Positions 8,203 to 17,760 of a stretch of 64,000 nt of DNA are shown piece after piece. The stretch is from JAIXRY01 sp031972855 (GTDB lineage: Bacteria > Patescibacteriota > Minisyncoccia > Phycocordibacterales > UBA9973). The notes beneath the pieces were generated by a model. It saw nothing but the letters and a program-made list of their open reading frames with translations. It was not told the origin of the DNA and did not search any database. Made by a program: the position numbers and the translations under genes. Each line of letters starts with the position of its first letter. Within the stretch, counting starts at the first letter, position 1. The DNA lies in NCBI GenBank assembly GCA_031972855.1, contig DALYDY010000004.1, forward strand, positions 1 to 64,000, written 5' to 3'.

Positions 8203-8460
8203 ATGAGAACACTTTTAAAAAGATCTTTAATGGAAACAAATTTTTCATTAAGGATAAAAGATCCTCATCAAAGAGAACTCATAATCTCTCACATCAAAGA
8301 AGAATTTCAAATATACGTAGATAAAAAATATAAAGATATCCGTACTTTTTTTAAGAAAAAAGAAAAAAAAGACGAAGATGTTTTTATTGGTTGCGTTGAA
8401 GAAGAGATTCAAAAGGCTGAAGGGAGAAACAGCGAGGAAAAATACTTTGAAGGATTTTAA
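8203..8460 (+). CDS. Hypothetical protein, 85 aa
   Basis: A short, very charged soluble protein rich in Lys and Glu, predicted to be mostly helical, with no signal peptide or membrane segment and no family I recognise. Divergent from mraZ and followed by a good terminator at 8494-8519 shared with lysS. Without homologues the coding call is moderate; the ATG context (AATAGAAATG) is typical of this genome. Confidence 0.5.
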   Translation: MRTLLKRSLMETNFSLRIKDPHQRELIISHIKEEFQIYVDKKYKDIRTFFKKKEKKDEDVFIGCVEEEIQKAEGRNSEEKYFEGF

Positions 8461-8493
8461 AGGTCTGAACATTTTGTTTAGGCCTTTTATTTT

Positions 8494-8519
8494 AAAAACC
8501 TCCCGATTGGGAGGTTTTT
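8494..8519. terminator. Bidirectional terminator
   Basis: AAAAACCTCCC, loop GATT, GGGAGGTTTTT between the convergent 85-aa gene and lysS. Confidence 0.85.
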
Positions 8520-8521
8520 TG

Positions 8522-10009
8522 TTATTCATCACTTTTTGGTTTCATTATTGGGAAGAAAATTACATCTCGAAGATTTCTCTGTTCAGTAAATAGCGCTACC
8601 AATCTATCAATTCCCATACCAAATCCTGTCATTGGAGGCATACCATGTTCCATTGCTGTAAGGAATCTTTCATCAACAGACATAGCTTCGTCATCACCTC
8701 CTTCTTTTGCACTTGATTGAGATTCAAGGAGCTTTCTCTCCAACATTGGGTCAACAAGCTCAGCATATTGATTTGTGATTTCAGCACCAGCAATCACTAA
8801 CTGTGCTACACGCGCTGTTCCATCAACATTCTGTTGTGCGAGAGGCTTCAAATCACTTGGATAATCTAGAACGAATGTTGGTTGAATAAGTTTTGGACGA
8901 GCTGTCTTTTTGAAAATATGATCAAGCAAATTTCCCTTTCCTGTTTTTAGTGCTTCATTTTTATCAAGACCAAGTTCTATTGCTTTATCACGGATTTCAT
9001 CAAGATTAGCAGTAAACATATCAAACTCTGCATATTGTTTCAAAAGATCAGCAAAAGTTATACGTGTCCAAGCTCCATCAAAATATACAGTATGTTCATT
9101 TCCTTCTTTATCAAAAACTGTAAATGTTGTTTTTCCAACTATATCTTGAGCAAGATATCGGAGAAGCTCTTCTGTCCAATTCAAATTTTCTTCAAGAGTT
9201 GCGTAAGCTGCATACCATTCCATCATCGTAAATTCTTGAATATGAGTTGGATCAGAACCTTCATTTCTAAAATTTTTTCCTATTTCATAAATACGTTCAT
9301 ATCCTCCAACAGTCAAAATTTTGTGATCAAGTTCAAGAGCTATACGAAGCACCATTGGAATTTGATAATCATTGTGATTTGTTTCAAAAACACGTGCCAT
9401 CGCACCACCTGCTTGTGATTGCAATATAGGCGTTTCAACTTCCAAGAACCCAAGGTCATCAAAATATCCTCTAATAGCCTTTATTATTTTTGAACGAATA
9501 ATAAATCTATTATGAGATGAGTCATCCATCAAAACATCCAAATATCTTTTTCTGTATATTTCTTCAACATCTTGAAGGCCATGCCATTTATCAGGGAGAG
9601 GGCGAAGAGATTTTGTAAGCATCATCCAATCTGAAACTAAGATTGTTTTTTGACCTGTATTTGTTTCAAATAATGTTCCTGTTACTTGTATAAAATCTCC
9701 AATATCAACAGTATTTGCAAAAAGACTCATTAGAAGCTCTGAAATTTCATCTTTCTTTATACAACATTGAATAGTTCCACTTCCGTCTTTTATATTAAAA
9801 AACATAATGGCTCCTTGACCACGTAATGCCATCACCCTTCCAACAATACAAACAATAGAAGAAGTAGAAACTAAGTTATTAAAATTTTCTAAGACTTCAA
9901 ACGTTTGATGAGTTCTATCAGTATTACTTGCATATGGAGCCATTCCAGATTCTTCTAGAAGAGCTTTTTTTTGTAAACGAATTAAACGTAATTCTTCAAG
10001 TGATGCCAT
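8522..10009 (-). CDS. lysS: Lysyl-tRNA synthetase, class II
   Basis: 495 aa. N-terminal OB-fold anticodon-binding domain (about 50-145), then the class II catalytic core: ETPILQSQAGGA (motif 1 region), NFRNEGSDPTHIQEF (motif 2, near 257) and GFGMGIDRLVALF (motif 3, near 468). It charges tRNA-Lys; a tRNA-Lys(CTT) gene is in this window. Full length. It follows greA by 10 bases and is probably cotranscribed with it, as in many bacteria. Confidence 0.96.
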   Translation of the reverse strand: MASLEELRLIRLQKKALLEESGMAPYASNTDRTHQTFEVLENFNNLVSTSSIVCIVGRVMALRGQGAIMFFNIKDGSGTIQCCIKKDEISELLMSLFANTVDIGDFIQVTGTLFETNTGQKTILVSDWMMLTKSLRPLPDKWHGLQDVEEIYRKRYLDVLMDDSSHNRFIIRSKIIKAIRGYFDDLGFLEVETPILQSQAGGAMARVFETNHNDYQIPMVLRIALELDHKILTVGGYERIYEIGKNFRNEGSDPTHIQEFTMMEWYAAYATLEENLNWTEELLRYLAQDIVGKTTFTVFDKEGNEHTVYFDGAWTRITFADLLKQYAEFDMFTANLDEIRDKAIELGLDKNEALKTGKGNLLDHIFKKTARPKLIQPTFVLDYPSDLKPLAQQNVDGTARVAQLVIAGAEITNQYAELVDPMLERKLLESQSSAKEGGDDEAMSVDERFLTAMEHGMPPMTGFGMGIDRLVALFTEQRNLRDVIFFPIMKPKSDE

Positions 10010-10019
10010 AATAATTATT

Positions 10020-10487
10020 TTACCTTATTTCTTTGATTTTATATATAGTGATTCCTTTTGGTGTAGTGAATTCAACATTATCTCCAATACGTCCTCCAAA
10101 AAGAGCTTGCCCTAAAGGAGAGTGGTGGGATATTCTTCCAAGCATCAAATCAGCATCTTCTTTTCCAACAATTTGAAAAACTTTTTCTTTTCCGTCTTCT
10201 GCAACAACAGTAACAGTAGAACCCATAACAACCATATCTGTAACTCTGTTTTCAGACATAACAACAGAATTTCTCAAAATATGATCAATTATTTTTATAC
10301 GGTCTTCATTTTTTCCTTGAAGCTCACGAGCTTCATGATATTCGGCATTTTCAGATAAATCTCCAAGTGACTTTGCATATTCAAGTTGAGTCAAAATTTC
10401 ACGTCTTTTTGTACTACGCAAAAGTTCAAGCTCTTGTTCGAGTTCAGCCTTTTTTTCTTTTGTTATGTAATCTCTTTCGTATTCCAT
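10020..10487 (-). CDS. greA: Transcript cleavage factor GreA
   Basis: 155 aa. The N-terminal coiled coil (about 8-75) carries the tip acidic pair in GDLSENAEYHEA, which helps RNA polymerase cut backtracked RNA. The C-terminal FKBP-like domain ends with SPLGQALFGGRIGDNVEF and a short strand. Length and motifs are canonical. First gene of a greA-lysS pair. A possible -10 TATACT lies within 5 bases of the ATG, implying a very short or absent leader. Confidence 0.95.
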   Translation of the reverse strand: MEYERDYITKEKKAELEQELELLRSTKRREILTQLEYAKSLGDLSENAEYHEARELQGKNEDRIKIIDHILRNSVVMSENRVTDMVVMGSTVTVVAEDGKEKVFQIVGKEDADLMLGRISHHSPLGQALFGGRIGDNVEFTTPKGITIYKIKEIR

Positions 10488-10522
10488 AGGAGTATAGTAC
10501 CTTAAAATGAGGTCAAATTCAA

Positions 10523-10570
10523 ATGTAAAAATACCCTGATTTTACTTCACGAAATCAGGGTATTTTTACA
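10523..10570. terminator. Terminator of the mrdA transcript
   Basis: Strong hairpin TGTAAAAATACCCTGATTT with its complement around a 9-base loop, between the mrdA stop and the greA start. Confidence 0.8.
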
Positions 10571-10584
10571 TTAAATAAATATTT

Positions 10585-12261
10585 TTACTTCAAATATTCT
10601 GGAGTATGGATCTGCATCCACTCCATAGTGAACTTCATTGCATTAGAAGCACTCGCAACCTGATTTGTCACCCCACTTTCCATTAAAACAGCAAAAGCAT
10701 ATTTTGGATTCTCATAAGGGAAAAATCCTATTACCCAAGAATTAACTCTATTTTTCAAAATTCCAACTTGAGCAGTACCTGATTTTGCAGCAACAGAAAA
10801 TGCTTTCAACGATTGTCCTGTACCCTCTGTAACAACCATTCTCATTCCCTCTTGTACCACCTTATAATATGTTTCATTATCAATTAAATTTATTTTTTGT
10901 TTTGGTCTTTCTTTATTCAAAACAAATCCAGGCGTCACGAGCTCCCCACCGTTTGCAATTGCAGCTGTAGCTCTCACCATCTGAATTGGAGTTACCTGAA
11001 AACCATATTGTCCGATTGATGTGTGGTATGTATTACCTATTCTCCATGGATCATTTGGAAAATTTTTCTTCTTCCATGCAATATTTGGGATTATACCTGA
11101 TAATTCATTTGGCAAATCAACTCCTGTTTTTTCGCCAATACCAAAAGCTTTAGAGTATTTCTCAATATTTACAATACCTAAACCTTTTTGATCTTTATAA
11201 CCTCCACTAATTTCATAAAAATAAACATTAGAAGACACAGCTAGAGCCTCTCTCATGTCAACATATCCATGAGCCTTATTATCCTTAAAAATACTGTCTG
11301 GTCCTCCATATATATTTGGAATAACTATTTGCCCAGTACTCAATATTTGTGTAGATGGATCAATAATTTTTTCATTAAGAGCTCCTATTGCCAAAAATGG
11401 TTTTACAATAGACCCAGGCGTATAAACACCAGATAAAACACGATTAATAAAAACCCTTCTCGAATCTTCTAAATAATCTTTAATAATACTTTGGTTTTCA
11501 CCTTTGGATAATATGTTTGGATCGTATTCAGGATAACTAGTCATTGCGAGTATATCTCCGTTTTGAATATCCATAATTATTCCTCCACCACCACGATAAC
11601 CAGAACTCTGCGCAAGACCTTCTATTCCTTTATATAATCCCATCTGCACTCTTGCGTCAACAGACACCATCAAATCTGTTCCGTGCTCTGGTGGATTTAT
11701 AGTATTTTCTGAATAAACATTACCATAAACATCTTCTTCAAAAATCTTTACACCATTTTTTCCTTCTAGAGATTTATTATATATTTTTTCAACACCATCT
11801 TTTGCAACAAAAGAATCTCTCCAAAAATTTCCAGAACTATCTTTTTCTGGATATTTTATATATCCGAGCAAATGCGCAAATCCTGGATTTTTGTAATACA
11901 CACGATCAGCAAAAGGCTGTTCTGGTATTAGTCTTTCATTCCAAGCAAGCTCAACTTTATTTCGATCATATATAATTCCGCGATCAGCAAAAATTGGAGT
12001 AGTATTTAAACTATTTCTTTCACTTTTTGCCAAATAATTATCACCTTGAATTATTTGAACATAAAACAATCTTCCTATAAAAATAAAAAATACAATTGAA
12101 ACAAAAAATCCAAAAACAAAAAAAGGTTTTTCTTTTATTGCTTTTTCCAATCTTCCCTCAAATTGTTGGGTATTAAAATTTGGAAGATTTTGAGCGTCAA
12201 TCAATATTTCATCTGGATCAACTTCTAAATATCTTCTTTTTTTCTTTTTAAATAAACTCAT
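10585..12261 (-). CDS. mrdA: Peptidoglycan transpeptidase, PBP2/MrdA-type
   Basis: 558 aa from the chosen ATG (MSLFKKKKRR); an in-frame ATG 63 bases upstream would add residues lying inside the preceding membrane gene. Cytoplasmic basic N-terminus, one membrane helix (about 47-68), a dimerisation domain beginning ADRGIIYDRN, then the transpeptidase: SIVK (near 283), SSN (near 340) and KSGTAQ (near 492). The KSG triad rather than KTG is common in PBP2. It cross-links side-wall peptidoglycan with the elongasome. Preceded by a small MreD-like membrane gene overlapping its start, and followed by a terminator. Confidence 0.88.
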   Translation of the reverse strand: MSLFKKKKRRYLEVDPDEILIDAQNLPNFNTQQFEGRLEKAIKEKPFFVFGFFVSIVFFIFIGRLFYVQIIQGDNYLAKSERNSLNTTPIFADRGIIYDRNKVELAWNERLIPEQPFADRVYYKNPGFAHLLGYIKYPEKDSSGNFWRDSFVAKDGVEKIYNKSLEGKNGVKIFEEDVYGNVYSENTINPPEHGTDLMVSVDARVQMGLYKGIEGLAQSSGYRGGGGIIMDIQNGDILAMTSYPEYDPNILSKGENQSIIKDYLEDSRRVFINRVLSGVYTPGSIVKPFLAIGALNEKIIDPSTQILSTGQIVIPNIYGGPDSIFKDNKAHGYVDMREALAVSSNVYFYEISGGYKDQKGLGIVNIEKYSKAFGIGEKTGVDLPNELSGIIPNIAWKKKNFPNDPWRIGNTYHTSIGQYGFQVTPIQMVRATAAIANGGELVTPGFVLNKERPKQKINLIDNETYYKVVQEGMRMVVTEGTGQSLKAFSVAAKSGTAQVGILKNRVNSWVIGFFPYENPKYAFAVLMESGVTNQVASASNAMKFTMEWMQIHTPEYLK

Positions 12262-12541
12262 ATGAATTATTATTCTTTCTTGTATATTTTTTAATAATAA
12301 AAATAACAGTAGATATAGAAACAATTATTAATCCCTCAAAAAGATAAAATCTAGACCCGTCTGAAAAAAGCAAAACCCTAACCAAAGCAAACAAAAGTGC
12401 AACAAAGAAACCAAACCAATTTAAAATTAGCCCAACAACCAAAAAAGAAGCACCTATATAAAAAGGAAATGAGATTCCCAATAAAAAAAGTGTAATTGTG
12501 GTTATTATAGATTTATTTAAATTTAATAAATTATTTTTCAT
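12248..12541 (-). CDS. Small integral membrane protein, MreD-like position
   Basis: 97 aa, almost entirely hydrophobic: three or four membrane helices (about 10-28, 30-58, 65-85) and a basic tail. It starts inside the end of the malic enzyme gene (11-base overlap, ATGAAAAATAA) and overlaps the mrdA start by 14 bases, so the three are translationally coupled. MreD usually lies directly before mrdA and has five or six helices; this is shorter, so MreD is only a positional suggestion. Confidence 0.6.
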   Translation of the reverse strand: MKNNLLNLNKSIITTITLFLLGISFPFYIGASFLVVGLILNWFGFFVALLFALVRVLLFSDGSRFYLFEGLIIVSISTVIFIIKKYTRKNNNSYEFI

Positions 12542-13658
12542 CTTTAAAAACAGAAGACACAGCGTCAACAATACGTTCATCAAAGACTCCTGGCAAAATA
12601 TTTTCTCTACTTGGATTGTCTACCAAAGAAGATAGTGCGTGAGCTACTCTCAAAAAATGTTCGTCTGTAAATTGGGTTAATTTATTTTCTAAAGCACCTT
12701 TAAAAATACCTGGAAAAGCAAGGACATTATTTATTTGATTTGGAAAATCTGACCTGCCAGTAGAAACAATAAAAGCTCCAGCATCAATGGCTTCCTCTGG
12801 AAAAATCTCTGGTATAGGATTTGCTAGTGCAAATATAATAGGATCTTTTGCCATTGTTCTAATCATATCTTTTGTAAGAACGCCTGGCTTACTAACACCA
12901 ATAAACACATCAGCACCTTCAACAATATCAACAAGCTCACCTTTTGCCCATGGCTCACCTATTTGTTGTAGAAGTTTTTTCTTTTCGTCATTTATATCAT
13001 CTCTTACAGAAGATAATATTCCACCACTATCAACTATAGAAATATATTTTACTCCTGCAACAATAAGAAGCTTGGTAATAGCTGTACCAGCAGCGCCAGC
13101 GCCAGAGAGAACAACTCTTATATTTTCTATCTTTGAATTTCTTATTTTTAAAGCATTCAAAAGTCCAGCAAGAACAACAACTGCTGTACCGTGTTGATCA
13201 TCATGCATAACAGGAATAGAGAGCTCTTCTCTCAATCTTCTTTCAATTTCAAAACATCTAGGAGCTGCAATATCTTCTAAATTTATTCCACCAAAAGAAG
13301 GGGCTATATTTTTTATTGTTTGTATTATTTCTTCTGTATTTTGAGTATCCAAACATATTGGAACAGCATCTATATCTGCAAATTGTTTAAATAGCGCTGC
13401 TTTTCCCTCCATAACAGGAAAAGCTGCTTCTGGACCAAGATTACCAATTCCAAGTATTGCTGAACCGTCAGTAACAACAGCAACTACCCTATTTTTCCAT
13501 GTGTAATCATTTACAAGTTTTTTATCATTTGAGATAGCTAAAGAAACAAGAGCCACACCAGGAGTATAGGCAAATGGAAGGTTCTCTTTTGTTATTGGCT
13601 CAGTAAGAGCTATTTTTATTTTTCCTTTATTTTTAAGATGAAATTCTAGTGGGTTCAT
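12531..13658 (-). CDS. NAD(P)-dependent malic enzyme, short form
   Basis: 375 aa. Catalytic tyrosine region AYTPGVA (near 30), lysine region EGKAALFKQFADIDAVPICLDT, split only here for reading, metal-binding NLEDIAAPRCFEIE (near 125), HDDQHGTAVV (near 152) and the Rossmann loop LSGAGAAGTAI (near 182). It decarboxylates malate to pyruvate and CO2 with reduction of NAD(P)+. This compact bacterial form lacks the extra N- and C-terminal domains of the large enzymes. It sits upstream of the MreD-like and mrdA genes with an overlap, an odd pairing of central metabolism with wall synthesis. The gene before it is a secreted CARDB-like protein, 9 bases away. Confidence 0.9.
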   Translation of the reverse strand: MNPLEFHLKNKGKIKIALTEPITKENLPFAYTPGVALVSLAISNDKKLVNDYTWKNRVVAVVTDGSAILGIGNLGPEAAFPVMEGKAALFKQFADIDAVPICLDTQNTEEIIQTIKNIAPSFGGINLEDIAAPRCFEIERRLREELSIPVMHDDQHGTAVVVLAGLLNALKIRNSKIENIRVVLSGAGAAGTAITKLLIVAGVKYISIVDSGGILSSVRDDINDEKKKLLQQIGEPWAKGELVDIVEGADVFIGVSKPGVLTKDMIRTMAKDPIIFALANPIPEIFPEEAIDAGAFIVSTGRSDFPNQINNVLAFPGIFKGALENKLTQFTDEHFLRVAHALSSLVDNPSRENILPGVFDERIVDAVSSVFKDEK

Positions 13659-13667
13659 AATTGTGGA

Positions 13668-14474
13668 TTATCTTCTAATTTTTCTGTATACAAATCGTAA
13701 CAGTAAATATGAAATTAAAATTAATAAGCTAAAAAATATAACTTTTATATTAAACAAAAACAGAAGTACAGTGAATAAATAATATTTTGCAATTGCAAAT
13801 GGATTGTCTGGAATAAAAGAAGCTTTTTTTGTTTTTACAGAATCATCTTTTACAATAACTTTGTCTTTTTCTACTTTTGCAATATCTTTTTGTTTTTCAA
13901 AAAATAGAGATGAGTCATTTCTTGCTGTATCTATTTTTGTAAAAATATTTGAAGCAGTTTTTGGAATATCTGTAGCTATATTATTACCAAAATTTTTAAA
14001 AGTTTTTGAAACATTTTCTGTTCCACTTTCTTTTATTTTTTCTTCAACTTTAACCAACTCAGGTTCTTTTACTTGTATAACATTTTCTTTTGTTTCTTGA
14101 GAAATATCTATAGTTTTTATTTCTACACCTTTCAAATCTACAAGTCTTGAATTTTCTAAAACAGCTCTCACTCTATATGTACCTGAGGTCGGCTTCCAAT
14201 CAACAGAAACATCTTTTACAGTCTTACTCGGGACAATAATTTCTCTCCTACCTAAAACGACTTTATCATTATAGAAAACAACCATTCCTTTTAATTGTTC
14301 AGTACTGCCATTATATATAAGTGTATATATTTTTACACTTTCACCGCCCACAATAGAATCTTTTGAAAACCATATTGGATTTTCTATAAAACCTACAGGA
14401 GTATTATTGTCTGCATAAATAGGACTCCCTCCCAAAAAAAATGATATAAGAATAGCGGTTAAAATAAAACGCAT
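13668..14474 (-). CDS. Secreted, C-terminally anchored protein with CARDB-like domain
   Basis: 268 aa. Signal peptide (residues 1-21, cut likely after YADN), then a beta-rich domain (about 25-125; IYTLIYNGSTEQLKGMVVFY ... TVKDVSVDWKPTSGTYRVRA) of the CARDB/Ig-like kind, a Lys/Glu/Ser-rich linker and a C-terminal membrane helix with basic tail (about 235-268). This is a cell-surface protein with an extracellular adhesive or scaffold domain. It is first in a run with malic enzyme and mrdA. Specific function unknown. Confidence 0.65.
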   Translation of the reverse strand: MRFILTAILISFFLGGSPIYADNNTPVGFIENPIWFSKDSIVGGESVKIYTLIYNGSTEQLKGMVVFYNDKVVLGRREIIVPSKTVKDVSVDWKPTSGTYRVRAVLENSRLVDLKGVEIKTIDISQETKENVIQVKEPELVKVEEKIKESGTENVSKTFKNFGNNIATDIPKTASNIFTKIDTARNDSSLFFEKQKDIAKVEKDKVIVKDDSVKTKKASFIPDNPFAIAKYYLFTVLLFLFNIKVIFFSLLILISYLLLRFVYRKIRR

Positions 14475-14500
14475 AATATATAGTATATCACAAGAAAATT

Positions 14501-15097
14501 TTATGAAGGTAGCACAAAAAATCCTAAATAAACTGCAATAAAATTTAACACTGAGTGAAGTATTGATATCAAAACAATATTAGGTTTTTTGTAATATATA
14601 TAAGAAAACATAAGACCAGCAAAAAAAGCAAAAGGTAGCATTATTTGTTTTTGAGGATATATTATATGCAACAATGTAAATAAAAATGTATTAGACAATA
14701 TAACTGTCCACATATTTGTAAATAGACTTTTTAATTTGTGCATCAAAAAACTTCTATAAAGAACTTCTTGCAAAATAGAGACAGGAATAAATAGAGTTAG
14801 AAGTCTTTTGTTTTCCCACCAATGCATACTTGGACCTATTGGAAGTATTTTTTCCGAATAAATAGTACACAACAAACCTACGGCAAAAGCTCCTAAATAC
14901 CATAAAAAATATTTCCACCAAGGATCAGTAAAGCCAGCATCTTCATGTGAAAATTTTTCATGACGCATTATACCAACAACCAAAAGTGTTACAGAAAAAA
15001 GAATAATGACTCTAAAATCTACAGGTAAAACACCAAAATAAATAAGTAGTACAGGTACAACAAAAATATAAATAATTTGAAGTAATGCCAATCGCAT
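14501..15097 (-). CDS. CPBP-family intramembrane metalloprotease
   Basis: 198 aa with about six membrane helices. The CPBP (Abi/CaaX protease) motifs are visible: QEVLYR (the EExxxR motif with the first Glu replaced by Gln), FTLLH (FxxxH) and HSVLNF (HxxxN/D). Family members cleave inside membranes, for example after prenylated CaaX ends or in bacteriocin immunity. A second member with the same Q-for-E change is at 45438-45974. It follows the response regulator by 4 bases and may share its transcript. Confidence 0.78.
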   Translation of the reverse strand: MRLALLQIIYIFVVPVLLIYFGVLPVDFRVIILFSVTLLVVGIMRHEKFSHEDAGFTDPWWKYFLWYLGAFAVGLLCTIYSEKILPIGPSMHWWENKRLLTLFIPVSILQEVLYRSFLMHKLKSLFTNMWTVILSNTFLFTLLHIIYPQKQIMLPFAFFAGLMFSYIYYKKPNIVLISILHSVLNFIAVYLGFFVLPS

Positions 15098-15101
15098 ATT
15101 T

Positions 15102-15494
15102 TTACACCAAAGATTCTTTTATTGCTTTTTCTATGTAAGACAAAACATCTTTTGGCTCAACATCAGATTTGACCAAATAATAGAAAGCGCCAATATCTAA
15201 AGCCTTAGAAATTCTATCGAAATCGCCATAATTAGAAAGGATAATGACTGGAACCTTTTTACCCCAAGAATCCTCTCTTAATTGTTTAAGAAATTCAAAT
15301 CCATCCATTATAGGCATAGTGAGATCTGTAACTATAACATTAGGATGAGATTCTATTGCTAATTTTAATCCCTGAGCTCCATTCTCAGCGACTTCTATAT
15401 CAAAACCGGCATCTATACATTTATTTCTTAATAAATCTATAAAAGTTTTATCATCTTCAATTAAAAGTACTTTGTATTTATTGTTTGTATCCAT
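15102..15494 (-). CDS. Two-component response regulator, receiver domain only
   Basis: 130 aa from MDTNNKYKVLL; an upstream in-frame ATG would overlap the kinase gene and is rejected because a TATAAT-like box lies just before this start. CheY-like receiver: acidic pair EDD near the N-terminus, phospho-acceptor Asp in VTDLTMP, Ser in ILSNYG and Lys in LVKSD. There is no output domain. It lies 16 bases after the sensor kinase and is its likely partner. Confidence 0.9.
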   Translation of the reverse strand: MDTNNKYKVLLIEDDKTFIDLLRNKCIDAGFDIEVAENGAQGLKLAIESHPNVIVTDLTMPIMDGFEFLKQLREDSWGKKVPVIILSNYGDFDRISKALDIGAFYYLVKSDVEPKDVLSYIEKAIKESLV

Positions 15495-15510
15495 AATGTT
15501 TTTATTATAG

Positions 15511-16956
15511 CTATTTTTTGGGAATAATAATAGTAAAAATTGACCCCTCACCCTCTTTAGAATCTATTTTCAAAATCCCTTTATGATGATTGATTATTTG
15601 ATAAGCAAGATACATACCAAGTCCATGACCTGTTGTTTCTTTTGTATTTAAAGCCCTATAAAATCCAGAGAGGATCTTCTTCTGTTCTTCTTTAGGAATA
15701 CCAATACCTGTGTCTGATATAGATATTTCAAAATTATTTTTATTTTCTAAACTAGAAACAATAACCATACCTCCTTTGTGACTATATTTAATTGCATTAC
15801 TTATAATATTTTTTAAGGCTAAAAGAAAATAGTATTTATCAACAAAAATATTTAAACCTGTTACTTCATTTTTAAAAATAACATCTTTCTCTCTAAACAT
15901 AAATTCAATTTCTTCTCTTATTTCTTGAACAAGACTACGAAGATTAACGTCTTCAAAATTTAAAGACAGTTTGCCAAATTGTATTTTTGAAACATCTAAT
16001 ATTATTTTTGAGAAATCAGAACCTCTTATAGATTCTTCATATGCTTCTTTTATATGCTTATCTGCTTTTGGATCATTAGATACTAATTCTTCACGCGCAG
16101 CAGACAAGAGCCATCGAATACGGGCTAGAGGGGTCTTCATCTCATGACCAACAAGACCTATAACAAGAGATTTTTCTTCATCTAGTGCTTTATTTAAATT
16201 TTCTTTTTTTATAAAAACAAGAATAAACAATATAAGTAAAAAAATTACGGAACCAAGAACAACAAAAGAAAATACAAAAAATAGCTTTGAAATATTACCT
16301 ACAATAGTATCGAATGTTGTATCGCGAATATCTACAGCCAATACAGCAACAGTCTCTCCTTTATCATTTTTAATTGGAGCATATCCTGTAATAAAACTTC
16401 CCCATTCATCAGTATAAAAAGTATTATCAATATAAATATCTTTATAACCTTCTTTTATTGATGTTATTGGAGCGTTTTCATATTCTTCTGTAATATATGT
16501 CAGCTCATCATTTTCATCAACAACTCCGTCTTTATTTATATCGACATCATTTGTTGTATCAGAATCAGTGTTTGCATACGGATCAACAGACCATCCATCA
16601 GCTAAAAATACAACTCTTTCTACACCATCAACTTCTTGGATTTTTTCTATATAAGCAAAAGAAACTTCAGGATAATGAGTCACTATTTTAGAAAGAACAC
16701 TTGCAACATTTTTGTATTCATCAGAAACAAACATTTCTGGACTTGTGAGTTTTTCTATATCTTTATAATCAACATCTTCAACATAACTTGAAACAATAGA
16801 GTCAATAGAATTAAACAATTGGTCTTTTAATATTTTTTGAGTATCTTTGTACAAAAAGAAAACACCAACAATAAGTGAGCTAAGTATAAGTGAAGCAATA
16901 AATACATTAAGAAAAATTACCTTTTTTAGAGAATTGAAAAAATTAAAATATTTCAT
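15511..16956 (-). CDS. Sensor histidine kinase with extracellular calcium-type motif
   Basis: 481 aa. Membrane helix (about 10-32), an extracytoplasmic sensor region (33-225), second helix (about 228-255), HisKA box GLVGHEMKTPLARIRW (His near 275), then HATPase_c with N box NIISNAIKYSH, G1 DTGIGIP and G2 GHGLGMYLA. The sensor region has the acidic loop DINKDGVVDENDE, an EF-hand/dockerin-like calcium signature. The start is set by a TATAAT box (16963-16968) six bases before this ATG, which also rules out the in-frame ATG at 16974. Paired with the receiver protein at 15102-15494. Confidence 0.92.
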   Translation of the reverse strand: MKYFNFFNSLKKVIFLNVFIASLILSSLIVGVFFLYKDTQKILKDQLFNSIDSIVSSYVEDVDYKDIEKLTSPEMFVSDEYKNVASVLSKIVTHYPEVSFAYIEKIQEVDGVERVVFLADGWSVDPYANTDSDTTNDVDINKDGVVDENDELTYITEEYENAPITSIKEGYKDIYIDNTFYTDEWGSFITGYAPIKNDKGETVAVLAVDIRDTTFDTIVGNISKLFFVFSFVVLGSVIFLLILFILVFIKKENLNKALDEEKSLVIGLVGHEMKTPLARIRWLLSAAREELVSNDPKADKHIKEAYEESIRGSDFSKIILDVSKIQFGKLSLNFEDVNLRSLVQEIREEIEFMFREKDVIFKNEVTGLNIFVDKYYFLLALKNIISNAIKYSHKGGMVIVSSLENKNNFEISISDTGIGIPKEEQKKILSGFYRALNTKETTGHGLGMYLAYQIINHHKGILKIDSKEGEGSIFTIIIPKK

Positions 16957-17029
16957 AAGACTATTATAGAACAATATTTAATTAAATATAAATTAATTTT
17001 AATAGTGAGGATAAAAAATAAAATTCCTC

Positions 17030-17656
17030 TTATTGAGGAATTTGTTCTTTTTCAAGAGATTCTAAAACTTCGATAATCTCATGATAAAGAATAAAGTGTT
17101 TTTCAGCAAAAACTAAATAGTGTAATCTAGTCTCTTTAATTTTTCTCTCTTGTTTATCTTTTGGACAAGACTCGAGAGTAAACAAATTATGAAACCTGTC
17201 AGAAAGTTTAATAGAAAAGAAATCACGTGGAGCATTGTTGAATCTATAGTGATAAACATGTTCACGTTCTTCTTTTTTAGGATAATCTACTTTCGATGGT
17301 TTTGTTAAATAATCAACCAAACAAGCAACTCTATCGCCAAATAGAGTGCGAACCCTTTCAATTGTCCAGGAAGGACAGTCTTCAACAATATCGTGAAGCA
17401 GAGCTGCAATTATCAATTCATAATCATTTACTCTTAAGTAATCAATAAGAATTAGACAAACAGCCCTGATGTGTTCAAAATATCTATCACCACCTTCTCT
17501 TTTTAGATCCCTGAATGCATCTTTTGTAACATTGTAGGCTTGCTCTATTTTCTTATATCTATAATCAGATTTTGGGAAAAATAAAGAAATTCTTCTAAAA
17601 AAAGATTCTCTGTTTTCTCCTGCTTTTAGAAAAGCAAATTTTTCTTGTATTTTCAT
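17030..17656 (-). CDS. HD-domain phosphohydrolase (RelA/SpoT hydrolase-like)
   Basis: 208 aa from MKIQEK. HD superfamily signatures in order: RYFEHIRAV, LLHDIVED (metal-binding HD), and KLSDRFHNL, the pattern of the ppGpp hydrolase domain of SpoT and of small HD-only hydrolases (MESH1-like). No synthetase or TGS domain. Most likely it hydrolyses a nucleotide such as ppGpp. A second, distinct HD protein is at 22686-23246. Single gene; upstream it diverges from a small membrane protein gene. Confidence 0.75.
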   Translation of the reverse strand: MKIQEKFAFLKAGENRESFFRRISLFFPKSDYRYKKIEQAYNVTKDAFRDLKREGGDRYFEHIRAVCLILIDYLRVNDYELIIAALLHDIVEDCPSWTIERVRTLFGDRVACLVDYLTKPSKVDYPKKEEREHVYHYRFNNAPRDFFSIKLSDRFHNLFTLESCPKDKQERKIKETRLHYLVFAEKHFILYHEIIEVLESLEKEQIPQ

Positions 17657-17760
17657 TTTTTTATTCTCCTTTGTAATAGCATAATACATAATATCTATAT
17701 TGTCAAAAATAGATATTTATATAGTTTTATAATAAAATTTATCTTATAATATACACATAG

